DNA of 64,000 nucleotides from Amycolatopsis lurida. Lineage in GTDB: Bacteria > Actinomycetota > Actinomycetes > Mycobacteriales > Pseudonocardiaceae. How positions within the stretch are numbered: position 1 is the first letter of the stretch; the number at the start of each line of letters is the position of its first letter. Under the pieces are notes generated by a model. The model saw only the letters and a program-made list of their open reading frames with translations, was not told where the DNA came from and searched no databases. Made by a program: the position numbers and the translations under genes. Of the stretch, positions 53,640 through 61,370 are shown piece after piece. The stretch spans positions 5,859,501 through 5,923,500 of the forward strand of contig NZ_FNTA01000004.1 in the NCBI RefSeq assembly GCF_900105055.1, in the 5' to 3' direction.

Positions 53640-54836
53640 ATGACGGTGTTCACTCGGTCCCTCGCGCTCGGCCTGGTCGTGCTGCTCACGGCGTGCGGTG
53701 CGGAACCCGCCCGCGAAGAACCACCAGCGCCGCTGCCCGTGACCCAGCAGGTGGCTTCCGACATGGCCGCGGCGGTCGAGGCGGCCGGCGGCTTCGGGCT
53801 CGACCTGCTCACCGCGCCCGCCCTGGCGAGCGGGCCGAACCTCGTGCTGTCGCCGGTGAGCGTCTCCACGGCGGTGCAGATGGTCGGCGCCGGCGCGAAG
53901 GGCGACACCGCGGCGCAGATCCGGAAGGTGCTGCGTCTTCCCGGAGACGGGCCTCCCGTCCCGCCGGTCGCCGGCCACGAGGATCTGAAGGTGTCGAACA
54001 CGGCCTGGATCCAGCGGGGGCTCGGGATCAAGCCCGGGTACCGGGACGTGGTGCGCGACCGGTTCGGTGCGGCGACGAGGGACGAGGACTTCGTCGCCGA
54101 CCCCGGCGGCGCCCGTGATCGGATCAACCGGACGGTGGCGGACCAGACCCAGGGCAGGATCGAAGACCTGTTCCCGGAGAAGTCGATCACCGGCGACACC
54201 AGGCTCGTCCTCGCCAACGCCCTGTACCTGAAAGTGCCATGGGCGCGGGAATTCCCCCGCGACCTCACCATGGACGCGCCGTTCACCAGGGCCGACGGGT
54301 CGGCGGTGACCGTCCCGATGATGCGCACGGCTCCGGAGATCCAGCTGGGTTACGCCGAAGGGCCGGGGTATCAGGCGGTCACGCTGCCCTATCGCGGCGG
54401 GCGGCTGGCCTTCACCGTGATCGTGCCCGCCGCGATCGACGCCCTTCGCGGCAAGGGAATCGCCGCGCTGCTCGGCGAGATCCGGCCTGCCACCGTGGAA
54501 CTGGCCATGCCCAGGTTCACCGTCCGGTCCGCGCTGGACCTGACGGCGCCGCTCAAGGAGGCGGGCATGCCCACGGCGTTCGAACCCGGCGCGGACTTCA
54601 GCGGCATCACCGACGAAGCCCGGCTACGGATCGCTTCGGTGCAGCACAAGACCTTCGTCCAGGTCGACGAGGAGGGCACCGAGGCCGCGGCGGCCACGGG
54701 GGTCGACGCCCGAGCCGTGTCGGCCGAGTTGCCGCGCACCGTGACCGCCGACCGCCCGTTCCTCTTCGTCATCACCGACACGGCCACCGGGGCGCCGCTG
54801 TTCCTCGGCCGGATCGGCGACCCGGCCGCCGGCTAG
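53640..54836 (+). CDS. Lipoprotein serpin (serine protease inhibitor)
   Basis: Serpin of 398 residues with lipoprotein signal peptide (lipobox LLTAC, C19). The fold is complete from LVLSPVSVSTAVQMVGAGAK to the C-terminal DRPFLFVITDTATGAPLFLG. The hinge EEGTEAAAATGV is of the inhibitory type, so the reactive loop should insert on cleavage. Counting from the hinge, the scissile region is near DARAVSAEL, but the loop is about two residues longer than in alpha-1-antitrypsin, so P1 is uncertain. It would protect the cell surface from a secreted protease. ATG 53640; reading extends to 53541 antisense to nothing useful. Divergent from ilvA. Confidence 0.88.
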   Translation: MTVFTRSLALGLVVLLTACGAEPAREEPPAPLPVTQQVASDMAAAVEAAGGFGLDLLTAPALASGPNLVLSPVSVSTAVQMVGAGAKGDTAAQIRKVLRLPGDGPPVPPVAGHEDLKVSNTAWIQRGLGIKPGYRDVVRDRFGAATRDEDFVADPGGARDRINRTVADQTQGRIEDLFPEKSITGDTRLVLANALYLKVPWAREFPRDLTMDAPFTRADGSAVTVPMMRTAPEIQLGYAEGPGYQAVTLPYRGGRLAFTVIVPAAIDALRGKGIAALLGEIRPATVELAMPRFTVRSALDLTAPLKEAGMPTAFEPGADFSGITDEARLRIASVQHKTFVQVDEEGTEAAAATGVDARAVSAELPRTVTADRPFLFVITDTATGAPLFLGRIGDPAAG

Positions 54837-55657
54837 CGGAACGCGGCCAGATGCGTCCGTGCCCAGGTCGCGAACGGCCGCGGCTCCCGTCCGGTGAGGT
54901 CCTGGACGGCATTCGTGACCGCCGAGTCGTCGAACTCGCCCTCGGCGAAGAAGCGGAAGAAGGCGTCGACGTACTTCTCCGGCATCTCCGCGCTCATCGT
55001 CACGCGGGCCTCGGCGTCCGAAAGCGGTTCCAGCCGTAGCTCCCTTCCGAGCAGCTCGCTGAGGACACGGAGCCGGTCGGCGGGCCGGAGCGAACCCGGT
55101 CCGGTGATGGCATACGCGAGCCCTTCGTGTCCCGGCGTGGTCAGCGACTCCGCGGCGACGGCGGCGATGTCGTACGGGTCGATCGTCGCCACCGGGACGT
55201 TCGCGAACGGCTCGCGGACGACATCCCCGGCGCGAAGCTGCGGGACCCACTGCAGCGAATTCGACATGAACCCGCTCGGCCGCAGGAAGGTCCACGCCAG
55301 CTTCGAAGCGCGCACCGCCGCCTCGGCCGCCATGTGCATACCCGCGACGGCGTTGTCGGTGTGCCCGCCGACGACCGAGCGGGACGACAGCAGTGTGACC
55401 TGCTCGACGCCCGCGTCCCGCATCACCGCGAGCGCGCCCGGCATGTTCTCGTAGCCGCCGAGCAGGAAGACCGCCCGGACACCGGCCAACGCGGGCTTCA
55501 GGCTCGCCGGCTCGTTGAGATCTCCTGTCACCCCTTCGACGCCGTCCGGCAACGGCCGCGGCGTGCGGACCAGCGCTCGGACGGGATGCCCGCCACGCGC
55601 CAGGATCGCGGTCAGTTCCGAGCCGACGTTGCCGCCTGCCCCGGTCACCAAGATCAT
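54833..55657 (-). CDS. NmrA/atypical SDR NAD(P)-binding protein
   Basis: Protein of 274 residues: dinucleotide motif VTGAGGNVGSELTAILARGG, then VTLLSSRSVVGGHTDNAVAG and WTFLRPSGFMSNSLQW. It resembles the protein at 47277 (same family, different clade) and lacks a clear Tyr-Lys catalytic pair. ATG 55657 has GGGGAGAAAAG upstream. Its stop overlaps the serpin stop by 4 bp. Possible quinone or NADPH-linked role; no partner gene. Confidence 0.86.
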   Translation of the reverse strand: MILVTGAGGNVGSELTAILARGGHPVRALVRTPRPLPDGVEGVTGDLNEPASLKPALAGVRAVFLLGGYENMPGALAVMRDAGVEQVTLLSSRSVVGGHTDNAVAGMHMAAEAAVRASKLAWTFLRPSGFMSNSLQWVPQLRAGDVVREPFANVPVATIDPYDIAAVAAESLTTPGHEGLAYAITGPGSLRPADRLRVLSELLGRELRLEPLSDAEARVTMSAEMPEKYVDAFFRFFAEGEFDDSAVTNAVQDLTGREPRPFATWARTHLAAFR

Positions 55658-55735
55658 TCTTTTCTCCCCAGTGCGGTGGCCGCCGTCACAGGCCGCGGCC
55701 GTCGACGGTCACCCTGCCAGGGAGATCAGGACGGC

Positions 55736-57163
55736 TCAAGGCGACTTGGGCACCGCCGGGTACGGGACGAAGGTGCTGGTGTTCTCGTCGACGGTCAGCT
55801 GTTTGCCGATCGTCGGGAACGCGCGCTGCGAGCATGCCGGGCGTTCGCAGACTTTGCATCCCATGCCGATGGGGGTGGCCGCGGCGCGATCGTCGAGGTC
55901 GAGCCCGGTCGAGTAGATGAGCCGTTTCGCGTGCCGTAGTTCACAGCCGAGGCCGACGGTGAACGTCTTGCCGGGGCTGCCGTAGCCGCCGATGTTGCGC
56001 GACACCGTCCGCGCGACCCAGAAGTAGCTCTTGCCGTCGGGCAGGGTCGCGATCTGGGTGAGGATCTTGCCCGGCTGGGCGAACGCCTCGTAGATGTTCC
56101 ACAGTGGACACGCGCCGCCGACGCGCGAGAAATGGAAACCCGCGGCGGACTGGCGTTTCGACATGTTGCCTGCCCGGTCGACCCGCACGAACGAGAACGG
56201 CACGCCGCGGTTCTTCGGGCGCTGCAACGTGGAGAGCCGGTGGCAGACCGTCTCGAAGCCGACGCCGAAGTGGTCGCAGAGCCGCTCGATGTCGTAGCGG
56301 AAGCGTTCCGCGCTCGCCAGGAACGGTCCATAGGGGAGGATCAGCGCGCCCGCGAAGTAGTTCGCGAGCCCCACGCGTGCCAGCGAACGCGCGGCGGGCC
56401 CGGAGAACGCCCACGAGTCGGCGAGTTCGGTGATCAGGTCGTCGTATTCGAGCAGCGCGATCTGCGAGGCCATCCGGAACGCCTGCTGCCCGACGCGCAG
56501 GCTCGGCGCCAGCCGCAGCACTCGCGGCCCCGGTTCGTACCGGTGCTGTTCGCCGTTGGTCTCGTCGATGCCTTCGTTCGTGACGTCGACGCCGTAGCGC
56601 TGGATCAGGGTCTCCTTCAGCGCCGCGAGCACCTGGCCACGCTGCAGGGGGATGTCGTGCGCCATCCGCTCGGCGCGTTCGTCCAGCTCGGCGACGTAGT
56701 TCTCCCGCTCGTAGAAGAAGTCGCGGACCTCTTCGTGCGGCAACGAGCCCGCCGCGCTGCCGTGCATGCCCAGCCCGTTTTCCGTGGTCAGCGCGGCGGT
56801 GTTCTCCACGGCGTTGCGATAGCTGCGGTGCAGTTTGACCAGGGCCTGGGCGATCGTCGGCAGGTTCGTGGCAAGGTCGTTGAGCTCGCTGTTCGTGACG
56901 TCCACGCCGAGGACCTCGTCGAGCAGCGCCTCCTTCACGTCCGCGACGAGCCGGGCGGTGTCGTTGTTCGCGAAGAACTCGGTGTCCACACCGAACGCCT
57001 GCGTGATGCGAAGGAGCACCGGGACGGTCAGCGGACGCGAGTTGTGCTCGATCTGATTGAGATAACTGGGTGAGATCTCCAGCACACGAGCCAGGTCGGC
57101 CTGGCTCATCGACCGGCTTTCGCGCAGATGCCGCAGCTTCGCTCCGGCGAAGGTTTTGTCCAC
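55736..57163 (-). CDS. ramB: RamB-type regulator of acetate metabolism
   Basis: XRE-family regulator of 475 residues in ScfR/RamB style. N-terminal helix-turn-helix at about 8-62 (SMSQADLARVLEISPSYLNQ), a long helical middle, an IrrE/ImmA-like segment (about 250-300), and the C-terminal DUF2083-type domain with cysteine cluster CKVCERPAC. In corynebacteria and mycobacteria RamB represses acetate and glyoxylate genes including aceA and aceB. It is divergent from aceA here, and boxes close to the RamB consensus lie in the shared 228-bp region. Confidence 0.91.
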   Translation of the reverse strand: MDKTFAGAKLRHLRESRSMSQADLARVLEISPSYLNQIEHNSRPLTVPVLLRITQAFGVDTEFFANNDTARLVADVKEALLDEVLGVDVTNSELNDLATNLPTIAQALVKLHRSYRNAVENTAALTTENGLGMHGSAAGSLPHEEVRDFFYERENYVAELDERAERMAHDIPLQRGQVLAALKETLIQRYGVDVTNEGIDETNGEQHRYEPGPRVLRLAPSLRVGQQAFRMASQIALLEYDDLITELADSWAFSGPAARSLARVGLANYFAGALILPYGPFLASAERFRYDIERLCDHFGVGFETVCHRLSTLQRPKNRGVPFSFVRVDRAGNMSKRQSAAGFHFSRVGGACPLWNIYEAFAQPGKILTQIATLPDGKSYFWVARTVSRNIGGYGSPGKTFTVGLGCELRHAKRLIYSTGLDLDDRAAATPIGMGCKVCERPACSQRAFPTIGKQLTVDENTSTFVPYPAVPKSP

Positions 57164-57239
57164 TGAGGCCTCTCTGTCCGCAAGGTTTCCGGGCCTGAAC
57201 GATTCAGTGAACGGTCAAGCCCGTGGATTTTGCCTCTGC

Positions 57240-57260
57240 TTGCGAATCTGCGATTCGCAA
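57240..57260. promoter_or_regulatory. Palindrome in the ramB-aceA intergenic region
   Basis: TTGCGAAT-CTGCG-ATTCGCAA, two perfect 8-bp arms. It lies next to the first RamB-like box. May be the ramB autoregulatory site or the site of another regulator such as a GlxR/RamA-type protein. Confidence 0.55.
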
Positions 57261-57377
57261 CCTTTGCAAGATGCTACGGAAGCTTCGCAGAAATTGGCAA
57301 ATTGGAGGCCTGGATCGGATTTCCCCTGTCATGTCAGGGTCTGGTCAGGAAAGGCGATCACTCGCAAACTTCGCAAC
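57259..57377 (+). promoter_or_regulatory. Three RamB-like boxes upstream of aceA
   Basis: AACCTTTGCAAG (57259-57270), AAGCTTCGCAGA (57280-57291) and AAACTTCGCAAC (57366-57377). Compared with the RamB consensus AAACTTTGCAAA they match at 10, 9 and 10 of 12 positions. The last ends 14 bp before the aceA ATG, suited to repression. Confidence 0.6.
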
Positions 57378-57391
57378 ACCGGGAGAATCCG

Positions 57392-58678
57392 ATGACTCAG
57401 CACGCGCAGCAGCTGGAGCAGGCGGCCGCCGAACTGGCCAAGCAGTGGGAGACCGACCCCCGCTGGGCGGGCGTGAAGCGTTCGTACTCCGCGGCTGACG
57501 TGGTCAAGCTGCGCGGCAGCGTGGTCGAGGAGCACACGCTCGCTCGCCGCGGCGCCGAGAAGCTGTGGGACCTCCTGCACACCGAGGACTACGTCCACTC
57601 GCTGGGCGCCCTGACCGGTAACCAGGCCGTGCAGCAGGTGCGCGCCGGCCTCAAGGCCATCTACCTGTCGGGCTGGCAGGTCGCCGCCGACGCCAACCTC
57701 TCCGGCCAGACCTACCCGGACCAGAGCCTCTACCCGGCCAACTCGGTGCCGGCCGTCGTCCGCCGCATCAACAACGCGCTGGGCCGCGCCGACCAGATCA
57801 ACTGGGCCGAGGGCAACACCGACATCGACTGGTACGCCCCGATCGTCGCCGACGCCGAGGCCGGTTTCGGTGGCCCGCTCAACGCCTTCGAGCTGATGAA
57901 GGGCATGATCGCCGCCGGTGCCGCGGGTGTGCACTGGGAGGACCAGCTCGCGTCCGAGAAGAAGTGTGGTCACCTCGGTGGCAAGGTGCTGATCCCGACC
58001 AAGCAGCACGAGCGCACGCTGAACGCCGCCCGCCTCGCCGCGGACGTGCTGAACGTGCCGTCGCTGATCGTCGCCCGCACCGACGCGCAGGCCGCCACGC
58101 TGATCACCAGCGACGTCGACGAGCGTGACCGCAAGTACGTCACCGGCGAGCGCACCGCCGAGGGCTTCTACAACGTCACCAACGGCATCGACCCCTGCAT
58201 CGACCGCGGTCTGGCCTACGCCGAGTACGCCGACCTGCTGTGGATGGAGACCTCCAAGCCGGACCTCGAGGTCGCCCGCCAGTTCGCCGAGGCGATCAAG
58301 GCCAAGTACCCGGACCAGATGCTGGCCTACAACTGCTCGCCGTCGTTCAACTGGAAGAAGCACCTGGACGACGCGACGATCGCGAAGTTCCAGCGCGAGC
58401 TCGGCCACATGGGCTACAAGTTCCAGTTCATCACCCTGGCCGGCTTCCACGCCCTGAACTACTCGATGTTCGACCTGGCGCACGGATACGCCCGCGAGGG
58501 CATGACCGCCTACGTCGACCTGCAGGAGCGCGAGTTCGCTTCGGAGGACCGCGGTTACACCGCCACGAAGCACCAGCGCGAGGTCGGCACCGGCTGGTTC
58601 GACAACGTCGCGACCGCGCTGAACCCGGAGAGCTCGACCACCGCGCTCGCCGGCTCCACCGAGGCCGAGCAGTTCTGA
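57392..58678 (+). CDS. aceA: Isocitrate lyase
   Basis: Splits isocitrate into glyoxylate and succinate, first step of the glyoxylate shunt. The protein has 428 residues, the same length as mycobacterial Icl1. The signature KKCGHLGG is at 190-197 with catalytic C192; magnesium-site residues are in WYAPIVADAEAGFGG and HWEDQLAS. ATG 57392 follows GGGAGA. Divergent from ramB and followed after 99 bp by aceB. RamB-like boxes and a palindrome suggest repression on sugar and induction on acetate or fatty acids. Confidence 0.95.
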   Translation: MTQHAQQLEQAAAELAKQWETDPRWAGVKRSYSAADVVKLRGSVVEEHTLARRGAEKLWDLLHTEDYVHSLGALTGNQAVQQVRAGLKAIYLSGWQVAADANLSGQTYPDQSLYPANSVPAVVRRINNALGRADQINWAEGNTDIDWYAPIVADAEAGFGGPLNAFELMKGMIAAGAAGVHWEDQLASEKKCGHLGGKVLIPTKQHERTLNAARLAADVLNVPSLIVARTDAQAATLITSDVDERDRKYVTGERTAEGFYNVTNGIDPCIDRGLAYAEYADLLWMETSKPDLEVARQFAEAIKAKYPDQMLAYNCSPSFNWKKHLDDATIAKFQRELGHMGYKFQFITLAGFHALNYSMFDLAHGYAREGMTAYVDLQEREFASEDRGYTATKHQREVGTGWFDNVATALNPESSTTALAGSTEAEQF

Positions 58679-58698
58679 TCCCTCGCAAGTAGGTGACG

Positions 58699-58732
58699 GG
58701 TGGCGGTCTTTCGACCCCGGGAGACCGCCACC
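58699..58732 (+). terminator. Intercistronic hairpin between aceA and aceB
   Basis: GGTGGCGGTCT and AGACCGCCACC form an 11-bp perfect stem with a 12-nt loop, followed by the pyrimidine-rich TCCCTTCCTCTTC. It may stop part of the aceA transcripts or set their stability. Confidence 0.6.
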
Positions 58733-58777
58733 TCCCTTCCTCTTCTATCTCTCGCGAAGCCCCAGCGGAGGCACACC

Positions 58778-60382
58778 ATGGTTGAGAAGCTGAACTACCG
58801 GATCGACGTCTGCGGACCTGCCGGTGACCGGTTCGACGAGATCCTCACCCCGGCCGCACTGGACTTCGTGGCCAAACTGGACAACGCGTTCGCCGGCCGC
58901 CGCCGCGAGCTGCTCGACGCCCGGCGCCTGCGCCGCGAGAAGCTCCAGTCCGGTGAGGAGCCGCTGGGCTTCCTGCCCGAGACGCGGGCCGTCCGCGACG
59001 ACAGCAGCTGGTCGGTCGCTGCGGCCGCGCCCGGTCTCGAAGACCGCCGCGTCGAGATCACCGGCCCGACCGACCGCAAGATGACGGTCAACGCGCTGAA
59101 CTCCGGCGCGAAGGTCTGGCTCGCCGACTTCGAGGACGCGACCTCGCCGACCTGGCACAACGTCATCGACGGCCAGATCAACCTGTTCGACGCCATCCGC
59201 CGCAACATCGACTTCACCACCGAAGCGGGCAAGCGCTACACCATCGGCGACGAACCCGCGACGATCGTCGCCCGCCCCCGCGGCTGGCACCTGGTGGAGA
59301 AGCACATCCGCATCGACGGCCGCCCGGTCTCGGCGAGCCTGGTCGACTTCGGCCTCTACTTCTTCCACAACGCGCGCCAGCTGCTGGCCCGCGGCAGCGG
59401 CCCGTACTTCTACCTGCCGAAGCTCGAGAACCACCTCGAAGCGCGGCTGTGGAACGACGTCTTCCTGCTGGCGCAACGGGAACTCGGCATCCCGCGCGGC
59501 TCCGTCCGGGCCACCGTGCTGATCGAGACGATCACCGCCGCGTTCGAAATGGAGGAGATCCTCTACGAACTGCGCGAGCACGTCTCCGGGCTGAACGCCG
59601 GCCGCTGGGACTACATCTTCAGCGTCATCAAGAACTTCTCGTCGCACGGCGCGGACTTCGTGCTCCCGGACCGCGCGCAGGTGACGATGACCGTCCCGTT
59701 CATGCGGGCCTACACCGAACTGCTGGTGCGCACCTGCCACAAGCGCGGGGCGCACGCCATCGGCGGGATGGCCGCGTTCATCCCGAGCAAGGACCCGGAG
59801 ATCAACGCGACCGCCCTCGAGAAGGTCCGCCAGGACAAGGAACGCGAGGCGAACGACGGTTTCGACGGATCGTGGGTCGCGCACCCCGGCCTCGTCCCGG
59901 TCTGCCGCGAGGTGTTCGACGGCGTGCTCGGCGGCTGGCCCAACCAGCTCGGCAAGCTCCGTGAGGACGTCGTCGTCACCGCCGAGGACCTGCTCGACGT
60001 GGCCAGCGCGGGCGGCGAGGTCACCGAAGCCGGTGTCCGCGCCAACATCAACGTCGCGCTGCGCTACATCGACGCCTGGCTGCGCGGTACGGGCGCGGCG
60101 GCGATCCACAACCTGATGGAGGACGCCGCCACCGCCGAGATCGCCCGCTGCCAGGTGTGGCAGTGGATCCGCAACGGCACGAAGCTCGAAGACGGCACCG
60201 CGCTCACCCGCGAGCTGGCCGTGTCCTATTTGGACGAAGAGCTGGCGTCGGTGCGGGCCGAACTGGGCGAGGGCAACCGGCTCGGCGACGCCTACGAGAT
60301 CTTCACCGAGACCGCGCTGGGCGAGAAGCTGCCGAGCTTCCTCACCACCGGCGCGTACGCGCGGTACCTGACCGCGCGGTGA
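58778..60382 (+). CDS. aceB: Malate synthase A
   Basis: Condenses glyoxylate with acetyl-CoA to malate, second step of the shunt. The 534-residue length and motifs (NSGAKVWLADFEDATSPTWH, RPRGWHLVEKHI, SVRATVLIETITAAFEMEEI, FSSHGADFVLPDRAQVTMTV, GAHAIGGMAAFIPSKDPEIN) identify the A isoform rather than the 720-residue G isoform. ATG 58778 has GGAGG upstream. Next to aceA; hairpin between them suggests unequal expression. Followed by three stacked hairpins, the last a strong terminator. Confidence 0.94.
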   Translation: MVEKLNYRIDVCGPAGDRFDEILTPAALDFVAKLDNAFAGRRRELLDARRLRREKLQSGEEPLGFLPETRAVRDDSSWSVAAAAPGLEDRRVEITGPTDRKMTVNALNSGAKVWLADFEDATSPTWHNVIDGQINLFDAIRRNIDFTTEAGKRYTIGDEPATIVARPRGWHLVEKHIRIDGRPVSASLVDFGLYFFHNARQLLARGSGPYFYLPKLENHLEARLWNDVFLLAQRELGIPRGSVRATVLIETITAAFEMEEILYELREHVSGLNAGRWDYIFSVIKNFSSHGADFVLPDRAQVTMTVPFMRAYTELLVRTCHKRGAHAIGGMAAFIPSKDPEINATALEKVRQDKEREANDGFDGSWVAHPGLVPVCREVFDGVLGGWPNQLGKLREDVVVTAEDLLDVASAGGEVTEAGVRANINVALRYIDAWLRGTGAAAIHNLMEDAATAEIARCQVWQWIRNGTKLEDGTALTRELAVSYLDEELASVRAELGEGNRLGDAYEIFTETALGEKLPSFLTTGAYARYLTAR

Positions 60383-60425
60383 CGCAGGCTCCGGCCGCCT
60401 TTACCTGACGCGGGGCGGCCGGGTT

Positions 60426-60490
60426 CCACACCGGTTTGGGACGGTGTGGCCCAACGGGTCCGGTGGCGGCGGCTCCCCGTCACCGGACCC
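60426..60490 (+). other. Two stem-loops downstream of aceB
   Basis: CCACACCG/CGGTGTGG (60426-60449, 8-nt loop) and GGGTCCGGTG/CACCGGACCC (60456-60490, 15-nt loop). They precede the stronger terminator at 60538; together they fill the gap with 3'-end structure. Confidence 0.6.
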
Positions 60491-60537
60491 GCTTCACGCG
60501 CGCGCCCCTCCGGTAGCGCTGTCGGGCGTGCGCTTCG

Positions 60538-60593
60538 CCGCGAAGACCCCGTCCTCACCACACCACCGTGGACGGGGTCTTCGCGGCTTTCTT
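60538..60593 (+). terminator. Strong terminator downstream of aceB
   Basis: CCGCGAAGACCCCGTCC pairs with GGACGGGGTCTTCGCGG over 17 perfect bases (15-nt loop, 60555-60569), followed by CTTTCTT. The rest of 60594-60751 holds a lone repeat unit (60605-60616) and a palindrome at 60652. Confidence 0.85.
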
Positions 60594-60651
60594 ATGCCGA
60601 ACAAGCGAGTTACGCCTTACGGGACCGGACGAATCGGTCACGGACCGCGAT

Positions 60652-60667
60652 TAGGTAGGGGTACCTA
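60652..60667. promoter_or_regulatory. Palindrome upstream of the small secreted peptide gene
   Basis: TAGGTA-GGGG-TACCTA, 85 bp before ATG 60752. Sequence resembles DtxR/IdeR-type half sites (AGGT/ACCT), but the spacing is one base shorter than an iron box. Regulator unknown. Confidence 0.5.
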
Positions 60668-60751
60668 GTGAAACCCCCGTTGTTTCGGCGGCGGGTCGCG
60701 CGGATGCTCGGCGCCGGGTGGGAATTCCACCCGTTTCCCCGAGGAGCAACC

Positions 60752-60883
60752 ATGAAGAAGCAGTTGAGGACCCTCTTGGCCGCGACCTTCGCCGTCCTCG
60801 CCGTCGCCCTCGCCGCCCCCGCGGTGTCCGCTTCGGCCGGGGTCTCGGTGCAGCCGGACTGTGTCCGGCCCTGCCACTTCTGA
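60752..60883 (+). CDS. Small secreted peptide with a Cys pair
   Basis: Peptide of 43 residues: basic start (MKKQLR), hydrophobic core LLAATFAVLAVALAAP, cleavage likely after VSASA, leaving GVSVQPDCVRPCHF. The two cysteines four apart (CVRPC) could form a small disulfide ring or bind metal with the terminal His. GAGGAG lies at 5 nt from the ATG, a normal ribosome site. No processing enzyme is adjacent. A GTG at 60668 is in frame but would put 28 residues before the signal peptide. Function unknown; signalling or metal role possible. Confidence 0.62.
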   Translation: MKKQLRTLLAATFAVLAVALAAPAVSASAGVSVQPDCVRPCHF

Positions 60884-61370
60884 TCTTCGTCACCTAGAGC
60901 AGCTCCGGGGGTCGCGCCCCTCGCGACCCGCGACGCTCGTGGAGGGGGATCCGGGTCCCCCGACGTCCCGGATTTCCCCTCCGCCCCGCGGACACCGCCA
61001 CGAATGGTCACCTGAATGCGGCGGCTCGGCCCGCATGAAGGGGTCCTTCGCGCAAAGACGAGTACGAACGCTAATTGTCCATAAAGGACGCTGAGGTCTG
61101 TCTGCGTGTCCGATCTGAGTGCTTTGCGCGGGGGTCGTGAGTGGTAATGGTCGTTCTAACGCGCTTTATCACTCACGACGCCGGCGCAAGAATGCGCAAA
61201 GTGCTCAAATCAGGCATTGGAGACCGCCCTTCAGCCCCTTGTGGACAGTCGCAGCCGCGGCAGGTCTTGCGAGGACCGGGCCCCTGAGAGTTTCAGGACC
61301 TGACACGTTGCCCTACCCCGCACGACCCAGCCGCGCCTGCCGCATTCAGTCCTCTGAACGCGTCGAGTGA
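60884..61370. other. Gene-poor region with decayed repeats
   Basis: 487 bp between the peptide gene and the convergent glycosyltransferase. It holds GAAGGGGTCCTTC (61037-61049), core of the family seen in the palindrome at 10184, and the decayed 46-bp palindrome at 61134. No open frame here looks coding. Confidence 0.55.
61134..61179. repeat. Decayed copy of the 46-bp palindrome
   Basis: Same length and plan as 2027-2072 and 12796-12841. Outer arms GTCGTGAGTG and CACTCACGAC and the CGTT-CT-AACG centre are kept, but the middle of the arms has mismatches. Located between convergent genes. Confidence 0.75.

Noticed and set aside
60652..60667. IdeR/DmdR iron box
   Set aside because: AGGT and ACCT halves are present, but the spacer is one base shorter than in the 19-bp iron box.
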